Shown here: positions 33,414 through 41,381 of the stretch, piece by piece
Numbering within the stretch: position 1 is the first letter of the stretch
Layout of the letters: every line of letters starts with the position of its first letter
Source: Arthrobacter oryzae
Lineage (GTDB): Bacteria; Actinomycetota; Actinomycetes; Actinomycetales; Micrococcaceae
Assembly: GCF_003634095.1 (NCBI RefSeq)
Contig: NZ_RBIR01000011.1
Span: forward strand, 34,826 to 98,825
Direction: 5' to 3'
Length of the DNA stretch: 64,000 nucleotides
The notes under the pieces: generated by a model
What the model saw: only the letters and a program-made list of their open reading frames with translations
What the model was told of the DNA's origin: nothing
Database searches by the model: none
Program-made: the position numbers and the translations under genes

Positions 33414-33617
33414 TTAGGCGGAAACTGCCTCAAGGTTTGCCGCGCCGTGGTTCAGGCTCAGCGTGAAGGTGCCGGGGCCGCTGGCGTGGACCGCGATGTT
33501 GCTCTTGGCGGTGTTGTGGCGCTCCGAGAGGTCATGGATCAGCGCATCCAGTTCGTGGTGCATGGTGGAGCGGTCCCAGAGCTTGTGGGTAACGGAGGGG
33601 GCAGTTTCAAACGTCAT
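33414..33617 (-). CDS. Small conserved hypothetical protein
   Basis: A 67-residue protein: MTFETAPSVTHKLWDRSTMH, then a helix ELDALIHDLSERHN, then a strand AVHASGPGTFTLSLNHG. The mix of one helix and a beta-hairpin suggests a small alpha/beta domain. GGAAG lies eight bases before the ATG, supporting translation. No homologous function is recognised. It is convergent with the fructokinase gene and has the shared hairpin right after its stop. Confidence 0.65.
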   Translation of the reverse strand: MTFETAPSVTHKLWDRSTMHHELDALIHDLSERHNTAKSNIAVHASGPGTFTLSLNHGAANLEAVSA

Positions 33618-34033
33618 TGTTCAGTGCTTCCATTCGTGATTCCGGAGGTCCGGCTGCCGCACCGATGCGGAGCCGCCGTGGGGCCAAACCAGGAACGCCT
33701 GAGACCTCGGGGCAGCTCTGCGAGCTCACCGGTTTGGCCTCATTGCGTCCACCAGGATGGGTAAATCTTCGCCGCCGATCCGCCGCGCACACTGTGCGTC
33801 GGAGTGATCGCGGCTCTGCCGGCCGGGAACTCGCGCTCCCTGCCTTGCCTTTCCATAGTGCACAGCGCGCCGAGGGAGGCTCAAGCCAGATGGCGAAGAT
33901 TGCGCGTGAGACTCATCACAGGCGCCGCGGCGCGTTGCTACGGAACAGGCCCTGCCGGACGTTGCTTTGGGGCGGCGCCGCGGGACGGTCCTGCGTCCCG
34001 GCGGGCGGAGGTCGACGCCGGGTCTGGTGCGGA
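33618..34033. other. Intergenic region without a supported gene
   Basis: These 416 bases separate two minus-strand genes. A 38-codon minus-strand frame starting at about 33858 has GGAAAGG just inside it but no recognisable protein; it is not called. No strong hairpin or repeat is seen. The promoter of the 67-residue gene probably lies at its right-hand end. Confidence 0.4.
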
Positions 34034-35329
34034 CTAGGGCCGGGCCCGCTTGGGCCGGATGCGTGCCGCGGGCGTGTGCTTGCGGCTCAGGCCGCGGTCG
34101 GGAGCCGGAGTGACCGTCACCGGGCCGCCGGGCTCCGGTCCGGCTGCGGCAGCGGCCCGTCCGTAGCGGGCGGCCAACGGCGCCGCGCTGAAGCCGTGGG
34201 CCAGGACGCTGAGCAGCACGGTGGCTGCGATGACGGCCACGGCCTGATCGGACACAGGGCCGAGGGTCTCCATCGCCAGCAGCGCGAACACGAGGGACGC
34301 CAGCCCGCGCGGACCGAACCACCCCACGAACAAGACGGTGTTCCGGTCCAGGCCCGCACCGATCGAGGCCAGGGCCACCGGCAGCATGCGCACCACCGTG
34401 AGGCTGAGCACGGCGTAGACGAGGGTCAGGGGGACGAAGTTCGCCAGCATTGTGGGAATGGTGATGGCTCCGAAGGCCAGCCACACGAGCAGTGACACCA
34501 GGCCGCCCATCTGTTCGACGAAGACAAGTTCGGCCGGCGCGCGTTGGCCGGCGCACGTGCCGAACGCCAGGCCGGCACAGAACGCGGCGACGAATCCGTT
34601 GCCGCCCACGGCGAGGGCGGCGGTGTAGGCGAGTAGGCTCAGGGCCAGCACTCCTATGCCGGCAAAGTCCTCGGCGCCGGTTCCGCGCCGGCGGGCCAGC
34701 TGCAGCAGCCACCCGCCTGCGGCGCCGATCGCTGCGCCCACGCCGGCGCCGACCAGCAGTTCGACGGCGGCGCTGCCCGGGCCGGGGGCGCTCTCCAGGC
34801 CCGCTGCGGCGGCCGCGCCGGCGATCGCGACCATGACGACCGGGGTGGCGATGCCGTCGTTCAGGCCGCTCTCGACCGTGATCAGCTGACGGATCCGCGA
34901 CGGCACCGCCGGATTCGTCACCACGGGGACCCCGAGCGCGGCGTCGGTAGGAGCCAGCGCCGCACCGACCAGCAGGGCCAGCCACAGCCCGAACTGGGGG
35001 AAGAACCAGAGGGCCAGAACCCACCCGAAAACAATGGTCAGCGGCAGGCCGATTCCCAGCAGCCGCACATACCGGCTCACGTCCCGGCGCAGCTGCTGGA
35101 GTGGCAGGCGGGCGGCGTCGGAGAACAGCACCCACACCAGGGTGACCTCCACTACCGGGGTGATGGCCGCCGGGGGCGAGGCGGCATCGACCAGCCCGAA
35201 CCAGGCCAGACTTGCGCCCACGGCGGTGAACACAACGGGAGCGGTCAGATCCGCCCGCTGCAGCCGCGCCGATACCAGCGCCCACGCGAACAAGGCGGCG
35301 GTAATCAGGACTATGACCGTCAGTTCCAC
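34034..35329 (-). CDS. CPA1-type Na+(K+)/H+ antiporter
   Basis: A 431-residue membrane protein with about 12 helices, starting from GTG 35329 (MELTVIVLITAALF). The ion-binding signature is in ALAPTDAALGVPVV and ESGLNDGIATPVVM, the two unwound helices with acidic residues seen in NhaP/CPA1 exchangers. It lacks a large cytosolic regulatory tail; only a basic, Pro-rich C-terminus follows the last helix. The much longer frame upstream of GTG is soluble-looking and rejected. Likely exchanges monovalent cations for protons in pH or salt homeostasis. It is divergent from the PQ-loop gene. Confidence 0.82.
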   Translation of the reverse strand: MELTVIVLITAALFAWALVSARLQRADLTAPVVFTAVGASLAWFGLVDAASPPAAITPVVEVTLVWVLFSDAARLPLQQLRRDVSRYVRLLGIGLPLTIVFGWVLALWFFPQFGLWLALLVGAALAPTDAALGVPVVTNPAVPSRIRQLITVESGLNDGIATPVVMVAIAGAAAAAGLESAPGPGSAAVELLVGAGVGAAIGAAGGWLLQLARRRGTGAEDFAGIGVLALSLLAYTAALAVGGNGFVAAFCAGLAFGTCAGQRAPAELVFVEQMGGLVSLLVWLAFGAITIPTMLANFVPLTLVYAVLSLTVVRMLPVALASIGAGLDRNTVLFVGWFGPRGLASLVFALLAMETLGPVSDQAVAVIAATVLLSVLAHGFSAAPLAARYGRAAAAAGPEPGGPVTVTPAPDRGLSRKHTPAARIRPKRARP

Positions 35330-35658
35330 GACGCGTCCGTGAGTGGAACGAAGATAGTCATCGTGTCCGACGCCGCGACCGCGGATTTGCCCGCGGTGCC
35401 TGAAGAAGTCATCGGGCTCCGGCGCAGCGTCAAGCATGCCGCAACTTCGAACGCGCCGGAACCGTTCATGCTCAATTTTAGGCGTGGGCGCCCTGTGGGT
35501 GCCCCTGTCCAAAGTCCCTTGGGCCTTCGGTCTGGGGCATTTTGCCTTTGGCCTTGGGTATTGGGGCTTTGACCTTGGGGAGCCTGGGCCACGCCCGGGC
35601 CCGTCGCCGCTAGGCTGGCCTCAACTGCGCAGTGGCCGCAGGAATCCGAAGGAGTCAG
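35330..35658. other. Divergent intergenic region with G/T-rich low-complexity stretch
   Basis: 329 bp between antiporter and PQ-loop genes. The part 35515-35585 is G/T-rich with several CCTTGGG or CTTTGG repeats (for example CCTTGGGCCTTCGG and GGCCTTGGGTATTGGGG). No gene is supported. The role of the stretch is unknown. Confidence 0.4.
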
Positions 35659-36330
35659 GTGTTCGCCGAGGTATCCGCCGCACTGGCCGGGATGGTGCTG
35701 ATCGCCGTCGAGCTCATCCGGTCCGTTCCTGCGCTTTTGCGGGTGCGGCGCACCGGGGCCAGCGACGGCGTCAGCGGCATGAGCCTTGGCGTGCTCGCCG
35801 GCACCGGACTGGGCTGGGTGTCCCTGGCGGCAATCGTGCACAGCTGGTGGGTGCTGGCCGCCAACGTGCTGTGGATCGTGATCCATGCCTTCCTGTGCCG
35901 GGAAGTGGCCAGGACCGAGGCCCGGAAGAGACGCGAAATCCTCCTGGCCGGGGTGGGCTCGGCGGTGGTCCTTGCCCTCGCCACGATCGGGGCCCGGTTC
36001 TTCATACCGGTGGAAGAGGCTCTCGGACTCACGCTGGGCGTATCCACGCTGTTCTATGCCGTCCCGGCGGCGTACGAGGGGCTGGCCAGCGCGTCGACCC
36101 GCGGCCTGAGCCTGCTCTCCCTGGGCGTGAACACCGTGGAAGGCAGCATCTACTTCCTGGCCGGAATCGCGGTGCTGAGGATCGCCGAGGCTGGGGATCC
36201 GGTTTTCGGCTTTGCCTTCTTCGGCGTGGTCAGCATCGCCTCCAACGGCGTGCGGTTCGTGCGTGTCGCGTACCGGCGGATCAAACGGCTGGACCGCGCC
36301 CTGCCTGCGTCCGCCGCAAGCCCCGCCTGA
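35659..36330 (+). CDS. PQ-loop/SWEET-like seven-helix membrane protein
   Basis: About 223 residues from GTG 35659, which has GAAGGAG four bases upstream. There are two similar halves. The first contains IRSVPALLRVRRTGASDGVS (PQ-like turn, then helix with LGWVSLAAIVHSWWVL and a conserved Asn, NVLWIVIH). The second contains YAVPAAYEGLASASTRGLSL and NTVEGSIYFLAG. This double three-helix arrangement joined by a linker helix fits SWEET-type or PQ-loop transporters, which are uncommon as double-repeat forms in bacteria. Substrate unknown; sugars or amino acids are options. Confidence 0.62.
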   Translation: MFAEVSAALAGMVLIAVELIRSVPALLRVRRTGASDGVSGMSLGVLAGTGLGWVSLAAIVHSWWVLAANVLWIVIHAFLCREVARTEARKRREILLAGVGSAVVLALATIGARFFIPVEEALGLTLGVSTLFYAVPAAYEGLASASTRGLSLLSLGVNTVEGSIYFLAGIAVLRIAEAGDPVFGFAFFGVVSIASNGVRFVRVAYRRIKRLDRALPASAASPA

Positions 36331-36370
36331 CCGGGCCTGTCTGTGTCCCCTTCTAAGCCTCCTGGGCCGA

Positions 36371-36434
36371 AGTCGCCGGAAACCTGCGGGCTCGCCGGAA
36401 GCTCCCGGCGAATTGGCAGCCTTCCGGCGACGTC
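36371..36434. repeat. Nested palindromic repeat, copy 1
   Basis: Two TCGCCGGAA arms (36373-36381 and 36392-36400) are followed by their inverted partners CCCGGCGAA (36404-36412) and TTCCGGCGA (36422-36430). It lies between the convergent PQ-loop and MOSC genes. Confidence 0.75.
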
Positions 36435-36452
36435 GGCTGCGGGCTGTGGGCG

Positions 36453-37025
36453 CTAGGGCAGCCTCGACGGCCGGAGTGCCGAGGCGAGGCCGGCCTTCCG
36501 TGGATCGAGTTCCACGGGGCTGACCAGCACGGCCGGTCCGCGGCTCAGGAAGCCGTTCGAGAGCGGCTGGCAGCGCACGCCGCCCCGCCCGCGCATGGCC
36601 GCGTGCGCCCCCGGAGCGAGCATCCGGTCCATCCACGCACACGGGTGGGCGGGCCGTCCGGCCCGGAACCAGACCGGTTCTCCTCGCGTCTCCAGCGCGA
36701 AGTCCTGACCCAGCAGGGGAGCCAGGTGGGCGCCCCGCAGGACCACATTTCGACGGGTCAGGAGCGGGTCAAAGGTTCCGACCTCCAGCTCCGCAGCCAT
36801 GGCCTCGAGGGCTTCGACCGCGAGCAGCGTGACAGCGGCGTCCATGTGCGCGGCCTTGCCGAAGAACCGGTCGCCGACGATGCCCTTGCCGGCCACCACT
36901 TCGGCCCGGTCCGCGTCCGTGGTGGGGACCTCCGCCGCGCCGTCGCGGGCGCGGCCGAAGTAGGCGTGCGCCGGAGAGAGCAGCAGATGAAGAACCTCGA
37001 CGTCGTACCTGTAGCTTGCCGTCAT
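36453..37025 (-). CDS. MOSC domain protein
   Basis: A 190-residue protein matching the MOSC fold of molybdenum-cofactor sulfurases and YiiM-like enzymes: GIVGDRFFGKAA, LLTRRNVVLRG, a catalytic-type cysteine in AHPCAWMDRML, and the C-terminal RGRGGVRCQPLSNG. MOSC proteins bind pyranopterin-bound metal-sulfur centres or transfer sulfur. No molybdoenzyme is encoded nearby, so the partner is unknown. The gene lies between two copies of the nested palindrome. Confidence 0.85.
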   Translation of the reverse strand: MTASYRYDVEVLHLLLSPAHAYFGRARDGAAEVPTTDADRAEVVAGKGIVGDRFFGKAAHMDAAVTLLAVEALEAMAAELEVGTFDPLLTRRNVVLRGAHLAPLLGQDFALETRGEPVWFRAGRPAHPCAWMDRMLAPGAHAAMRGRGGVRCQPLSNGFLSRGPAVLVSPVELDPRKAGLASALRPSRLP

Positions 37026-37110
37026 GCCACCAAACTATCGTCCCGTGCAAGCCCGGGCACCGCGGCACGGTTCGGCCAGTCCCCAGTCCGGCGCCCACCG
37101 CGGCACCCGG

Positions 37111-37178
37111 GCTCGCCGGAAGCGTGCGAGTTCGCGGGAGGCTCCCGGCGAATTGGCAGCCTTCCGGCGAACTCGGCC
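37111..37178. repeat. Nested palindromic repeat, copy 2
   Basis: CTCGCCGGAAG (37112-37122), a partly decayed second arm TTCGCGGGAGG, then CTCCCGGCGAATTGGCAGCC and TTCCGGCGAACTCGG. The part 37141-37170 is identical to copy 1 over about 28 bases. It ends 9 bp before the MDR gene's stop. Confidence 0.75.
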
Positions 37179-37186
37179 GGGGCCGC

Positions 37187-38200
37187 TCAGGGCACGAGCA
37201 CGATCTTCCCCTTCGAGGCCGTGCTCCCCAGCAACTCATGGGCGCGGCGGACCTCGGAAAGCGGCAGGCGCTCGGCCACCACGGGGTGAATCTCGCCGCG
37301 GCGGAGGATCTCGAGCAGCACCTGGAAGTCGGCCTGGAACCAGTCCTGGCGGTGGATGCGCAACTTCTGGATCCGGTAGGACAGCACCTTTCTCCGGGGT
37401 GACAGCGCACCCCAAAGGGCGACGGCCCCGGTGGCCGCGTACCATGCGACCACCCCGGGCCAGTTCTTGCGCCCCTGCGCAATGGTGGCGTAGCGGCCGA
37501 ATACGACGAGCCGTCCGCCGGGCCGCAGGGCGCGGAAGGAGCGCAGCGACAACGGGCCGCCGATCCCGTCGAGGGCGATGTCCACGCCGTCGCCGGTGAG
37601 CGCGCGGACCCGGGCCAGGAAGTCCTCGTTCTGATAGTCGATCCCGACGGCGCCCAGCCGCTCCACCGCGGCGCGGTCCCGGCCGGCGGCGGTCCCGTAC
37701 AGGCGGAGTCCGGCCAGCGCGCCGAGTTCGAGGATCGCGGTGCCCACCCTGCCGGCCGCGCCGTGGACCAGAACGCTCTCCCCGGGCTTCGCCTTGGCCG
37801 TGCGGTGGAGCAGCTGGTAGGCGGTCATGTACGGGAAGACGAGGCTCACGACCTCGGCCGGGTCCAGGTCCTCGGGCACCGCGACGGCGTACACCTCCGG
37901 CACGCAGACCTGCTCGGCGTTGGCTCCCCACACCGTCAGCACCCCGACGCGGTCGCCCACGCGAACCCGCGCGCAGCCGGGCCCGACCTCATCGACGATG
38001 CCGACGAGCTCGTAGCCGGGCGTGAACGGCGGCTTCGGCCCGCCGAGATAGGTGCCGGCCCGCAGCTGCGCGTCGGTGAACGAGACGCCCGACGCGAGCA
38101 CCCTGACGCGGACCTCGCCCGCGCCGGGCCTGGGCGGGTCAACCTCCGCCACCTGCAGGACCTCTGGGCCGCCGAAGCGGTCGATCATCACGCGCTTCAT
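37187..38200 (-). CDS. Zinc-independent MDR oxidoreductase (quinone reductase-like)
   Basis: A 337-residue medium-chain reductase without catalytic-zinc cysteines. DRFGGPEVLQVAEVD opens it; the NADPH site is VHGAAGRVGTAILELG; GVDIALDGIGGP and the middle phosphate-binding region follow. Quinone oxidoreductase or enoyl reductase chemistry is likely; the electron acceptor is not defined. A polar, lower-hydrophobicity insert around 235-260 (WPGVVAWYAATGAVALWG) resembles a membrane-associated helix in this subgroup. It lies between copies 2 and 3 of the nested palindrome. Confidence 0.85.
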   Translation of the reverse strand: MKRVMIDRFGGPEVLQVAEVDPPRPGAGEVRVRVLASGVSFTDAQLRAGTYLGGPKPPFTPGYELVGIVDEVGPGCARVRVGDRVGVLTVWGANAEQVCVPEVYAVAVPEDLDPAEVVSLVFPYMTAYQLLHRTAKAKPGESVLVHGAAGRVGTAILELGALAGLRLYGTAAGRDRAAVERLGAVGIDYQNEDFLARVRALTGDGVDIALDGIGGPLSLRSFRALRPGGRLVVFGRYATIAQGRKNWPGVVAWYAATGAVALWGALSPRRKVLSYRIQKLRIHRQDWFQADFQVLLEILRRGEIHPVVAERLPLSEVRRAHELLGSTASKGKIVLVP

Positions 38201-38313
38201 GGGGCCACTCTACGCTCGGCGCGCGGCCGCCACACCGGGTCGATGACGCGCCGTGGCGGCCCCCTTCGAGAACCTCGGTGGTCGCCGGGGTGGGTTGCGA
38301 CGGCTTCGGCGCA

Positions 38314-38384
38314 CGAATTCGCCGGACACCTGCGGGCTCGCCGGAACCTTACGGCGACCTCGCGCGATTCCGGCGAAATCGGCG
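38314..38384. repeat. Nested palindromic repeat, copy 3
   Basis: TTCGCCGGACACCTGCGGGC, CTCGCCGGAACC, TTACGGCGA, then GATTCCGGCGAAATCGG, following the same four-arm order as copies 1 and 2. It sits just upstream of the ArsR promoter. Confidence 0.72.
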
Positions 38385-38416
38385 GGAGGGCGGTCGTGCT
38401 GGGATCCGCTACCCCA

Positions 38417-38464
38417 TTGACACCCCCGTAAGGGCCGGACTATTCTACAACCAAATGGTTGTAG
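38417..38464 (+). promoter_or_regulatory. Promoter and overlapping operator of the ArsR gene; probable leaderless start
   Basis: TTGACA (38417-38422) and TATTCT (38441-38446) with an 18 bp spacer form the best promoter in the window. Seven bases past the -10 lies the ATG (38455), so the mRNA is probably leaderless. A perfect 9 bp inverted repeat, CTACAACCA-AA-TGGTTGTAG (38445-38464), covers the -10 end, start site and first codons, an ideal autoregulatory operator. Confidence 0.72.
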
Positions 38465-38895
38465 ATCAGCTCAGGGAACCGCTCAGCGACGAAGAACTCG
38501 ACCGCCTGTTCCAGGCGTTCGCCGACCCGACCCGCCGGGACATCGTGCGCCGGGTGACGGTGGGGGAGTACTCGGTTTCCGGACTCGCTGCCCTCTACGC
38601 CATGAGTTTCGCGGCCGTCCAGAAGCACGTTGCAGTGCTGGAACGCGCTTCCCTGGTCTCGAAGGAGAAGCGGGGAAGGGAGCAGATTGTGCGGGCCAAC
38701 CACGATGGACTGCAGAAGGTCCGTCGGCTGCTCGATGAGTATGAGGTCATCTGGCGGCAGCGGACCGAGCGGATCGCGGACCTGCTGGCCGAAACAGCCG
38801 CACCGCCACGAGGCAGCATGCAACCAGGCACCACGAACCAGCACGGCAGAAGGCAGCAACACACAAACCAGCAAGCCGGAGAGCAGCAAAACTGA
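38455..38895 (+). CDS. ArsR-family regulator paired with an AHSA1 protein
   Basis: A 146-residue winged-helix regulator: LFQAFADPTRRDIVRRVTVG is the classical ArsR start, YSVSGLAALYAMSFAAVQKH the recognition helix region, and EKRGREQIVRANH the wing. No metal-binding cysteine motif is present, so it belongs to the non-metal group usually found with SRPBCC/AHSA1 genes. The C-terminal 30 residues are Gln/Asn-rich and low complexity. The ATG at 38455 lies inside its own operator. It is 18 bp upstream of its partner gene. Confidence 0.9.
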   Translation: MVVDQLREPLSDEELDRLFQAFADPTRRDIVRRVTVGEYSVSGLAALYAMSFAAVQKHVAVLERASLVSKEKRGREQIVRANHDGLQKVRRLLDEYEVIWRQRTERIADLLAETAAPPRGSMQPGTTNQHGRRQQHTNQQAGEQQN

Positions 38896-38913
38896 GGATA
38901 GGAAGGTTTTGTC

Positions 38914-39411
38914 ATGACCGTTATCAGTTCAGTAAAGAATCTTGAGGCGCTGAGCCTCACCGTGGTCGCCGAGTTCGACGCCGGCGTGGAGCGCGTCTGG
39001 CAGATCTGGGAAGACCCCCGCCAGCTCGAACGCTGGTGGGGCCCGCCCACCTGGCCGGCCACCTTCGAGAAGCACGACTTCGTCCCCGGCGGCGAGGCCA
39101 GCTACTACATGACGGGACCCGAGGGGGAGAAGGCCCGCGGCTGGTGGCGGTTCGTCACCATCGACGCCCCGCACCGCCTTGAGTTCGACGACGGCTTCGC
39201 GGACGACAACGGCGAGCCCGTGGCCGAGATGGGCACCGTCCACGGTGTTGTGACGCTGGAGCCAATCGGCGGACGCACCCGAATGACCGTTCTGTCCACC
39301 TTCGAAGCGGAGGAGCAGATGGAGAAGATCGTCGCGATGGGCATGGAAGAGGGCATGAAGCAGGCACTGGGCCAGGTGGACGCGATCCTCGCCGAATCCG
39401 TCAACGCCTGA
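38914..39411 (+). CDS. SRPBCC (AHSA1) domain protein
   Basis: A 165-residue START-like lipid- or ligand-binding fold: FDAGVERVWQIWEDPRQLER, then WWGPPTWPATFEKHDFVPGG, a typical AHSA1 signature, and GMEEGMKQALGQVDAILAE at the C-terminus. Such proteins with an ArsR partner respond to small hydrophobic molecules or stress; enzymatic activity is not evident. GATAGGAAGGTTTTGTC precedes the ATG. An 18 bp perfect hairpin follows directly after the stop. Confidence 0.9.
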   Translation: MTVISSVKNLEALSLTVVAEFDAGVERVWQIWEDPRQLERWWGPPTWPATFEKHDFVPGGEASYYMTGPEGEKARGWWRFVTIDAPHRLEFDDGFADDNGEPVAEMGTVHGVVTLEPIGGRTRMTVLSTFEAEEQMEKIVAMGMEEGMKQALGQVDAILAESVNA

Positions 39412-39420
39412 GCTGCAACC

Positions 39421-39459
39421 TTGCGGACGACGGCGGGAATCTCCCGCCGTCGTCCGCAA
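39421..39459 (+). terminator. GACGACGG-family hairpin (longest copy)
   Basis: TTGCGGACGACGGCGGGA (39421-39438) pairs perfectly over 18 bp with 39442-39459; loop ATC. It lies 9 bp after the AHSA1 stop and before the next plus-strand gene. Confidence 0.75.
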
Positions 39460-39499
39460 GACCCTGTTCAGCCTGGTACGTGCGGCGTTAGGATGCCCT

Positions 39500-40288
39500 G
39501 TGACTTTCACCCATGGTTACGCGGCCAACGGCGACGTCCGCATGTACTACGAAGTCCACGGCCACCCGAGGGCCGGCGAGCCCCCGCTGCTGCTGATTCC
39601 CGGCGGCGGCTCGACAATCGAGACCAACTTCGCCGGGCTCATCCCCGCCCTGCTGGCCGAGAGCCTGCAGGTGATCGCCGTCGATGAGGAAGGCCACGGC
39701 CGCACCGAGGCGACCGACCGACCGCTCACTGCCGAAAACTCGGCCGACGACGTCAAAGCCGTGATGGACGCGCTCAACGTGGACACGGTGGACGTTCTCG
39801 GCTTCAGCGCCGGGGGCCACACTGCGCTGGCGCTCGCCATGCGGTATCCGGCCTCCGTACGCTGCCTGATTGCCGCCTCGACCTTCGCCACCCGGGATGC
39901 GGTCAGCGACGAGTTCTGGGACGGAATGGCCAAGGCCACCCTCAACGAAATGCCTGAGGTTTACAAGGACGCAGACCGCCGTCTCCATCCCGAGCCGGGG
40001 CACCTCGAGCGGATGTTCGAGCTGGACCGCCAGCGGATCCTGACCTTCCCCGGCTGGCCGGACGACCACCTGTGCCGCATCACAGCCCGAACTTTGGTGC
40101 TGTGCGCCGACCGCGACGTCGTCAGCCCCGAGCATGCCGCGCGGATGTCCCGCGTCATTCCGGGGGCGCGGCTAATGATCGTGCCCGGCACGCACGGCGA
40201 CTACCTCGGGGAGCTGGGCGCGACCGGCGGCGACCTGAGGGCCATGCGGATCACCCTTCCGTACCTGCTGCGGTTCCTGGAGGAGTAG
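39500..40288 (+). CDS. Alpha/beta hydrolase
   Basis: A 262-residue hydrolase: LLLIPGGGSTIETNFAGLIP (oxyanion region), the nucleophile elbow GFSAGGHTALALA (Ser about 95), the acid in CADRDVVSPEHA and His in VPGTHGDY. This matches the 3-oxoadipate-enol-lactonase-like group, but no pathway gene is adjacent. It starts at GTG 39500 without a strong ribosome-binding site; the promoter likely lies between the hairpin and the start. Substrate unknown. Confidence 0.85.
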   Translation: MTFTHGYAANGDVRMYYEVHGHPRAGEPPLLLIPGGGSTIETNFAGLIPALLAESLQVIAVDEEGHGRTEATDRPLTAENSADDVKAVMDALNVDTVDVLGFSAGGHTALALAMRYPASVRCLIAASTFATRDAVSDEFWDGMAKATLNEMPEVYKDADRRLHPEPGHLERMFELDRQRILTFPGWPDDHLCRITARTLVLCADRDVVSPEHAARMSRVIPGARLMIVPGTHGDYLGELGATGGDLRAMRITLPYLLRFLEE

Positions 40289-40374
40289 GGCACGGTCCGG
40301 GACCGGCCGGCGTCGAAGTCCCTTCCGGCATGGGGGTCCCGTGTCACCGGAGGTCCCGGGCCACCGGCCGTCGA

Positions 40375-40446
40375 GGTCGCCGGAAGCGTGCCGGTTCGCC
40401 GTACCTTTCCTGCGAAGGGAGTGAGTTACCGCCGAGTTCGAGGCTG
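40375..40446. repeat. Nested palindromic repeat, degenerate copy 4
   Basis: GTCGCCGGAAGCGTGCCGG, TTCGCCGTACCTTTCC, TGCGAAGGG and TTACCGCCGAGTTCGAGG keep the four-arm order but with several mismatches. It lies between the hydrolase and DinB genes. Confidence 0.5.
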
Positions 40447-40503
40447 AGCGGCGCGGCCCAGTAAACCTAGAGTCGCCGAGGGCTCGGCGCTAGACTCTCG
40501 CGC

Positions 40504-41042
40504 ATGACGATAGTGGACGACCAGGGCCGCACGGAGCCTCCCTTGCCGCCGATGAAACCGAGACCCTGCTGGGCTTCCTGGACTTTCAGCGGGCCACGCT
40601 GGCCTGGAAGTGCGCCGGACTGGACGCCGCTGGCCTCGGGGCGACCACCGCTGCCTCAGCGATGACGCTGGGAGGAGTGCTGAAGCACATGGCCTATGTG
40701 GAGGGCGAGTGGTTTTCCCGTTCCCTGCATGCACGGGACAGGGATGCGCCGTTCGACGCCGTGGACTGGAAAGCCGACCCCGACTGGGACTGGCATTCCG
40801 CCGCCAACGACACCCCAGAGCAGCTGCGCACGCTCTGGCAAGACGCCGTCGACCGGTCCCGGGCAAGCGTCGCGGATGCCCTTACTCGCGGCGGCCTGGA
40901 CCAATTGGCCCGCCGCCCATGGCCCGACGGTTCGGCGCCGAGCCTGCGCTGGATCCTGTGCCACATGATCGAGGAGTATGCCCGGCACAACGGCCACGCT
41001 GATCTCCTCCGCGAAGCCGTGGACGGGCAGACGGGGGAGTAG
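40504..41042 (+). pseudogene. DinB/DUF664-family protein, frameshifted near its 5' end
   Basis: From ATG 40504 the frame reads MTIVDDQGRTEPPL, the normal family N-terminus, but continues out of phase. The family sequence resumes one frame away as AADETETLLGFLDFQRATLA and stays intact to LLREAVDGQTGE (41042), including the His residues of the four-helix metal site (LKHMAYVE and CHMIEEYARHNGHADLL). Adding one C to CCC at 40540-40542 repairs the gene to about 179 residues. If the sequence is right, only a truncated protein from ATG 40662 can be made. DinB-fold proteins include mycothiol- and bacillithiol-dependent transferases, a possible role here. Confidence 0.82.
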
Positions 41043-41071
41043 GCGTTCCGGGCTACCTGTCCGCCGACGCC

Positions 41072-41310
41072 GACGCCGGAGTCGCCGGAATCTTGCCGGT
41101 GCGCGGTGCGCGGTGCGCGCTCGCTGAAGTCGCCGAAGTCGTGCCGGTGCGCCAGCCGCCGACGCCGGAGTCGCCGGAATCTTGCCGGTGCGCGGTTCGC
41201 GGTCGCCGGAGTCGCCGGAGCGGTGCCGGTGCGCCGTTCGGAGTCGCCGTCATGGTGCGGGTTCGCCGTACTCTTACGGCGAGTCCGACACCTTCCGGCG
41301 ACTTCGAGGC
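41072..41310. repeat. Expanded array related to the nested palindrome, copy 5
   Basis: A 36 bp segment beginning GACGCCGGAGTCGCCGGAAT is repeated exactly at 41072-41107 and 41161-41196. Between and after lie many TCGCCGGA and TGCCGGTGCG units, and the block ends in TTCGCCGTACTCTTACGGCG and CCTTCCGGCGACTTCGAGG, the right-hand arms of the element. It separates the DinB and TetR genes. Confidence 0.7.
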
Positions 41311-41381
41311 TGGGGGTAGCTTGGGATAGGCCGGGGGCAACGGGAGGGCCGGGCAAATCGGGGGTCAGGGAGGGCCGTGCG

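Noticed and set aside
33618..34033. 38-codon minus-strand ORF
   Set aside because: No recognisable protein, weak initiation context and shared frame space with shadows; not supported as a gene.
33726..35285. 519-codon minus-strand frame across the antiporter
   Set aside because: Overlaps the antiporter in another frame, is Arg/Gly-rich and has no motif; the antiporter has intact ion-binding signatures.
41072..41310. Possible CRISPR array
   Set aside because: Repeat units vary in length and spacing, spacers are not unique, and no cas gene is nearby. It fits an expanded palindrome element.
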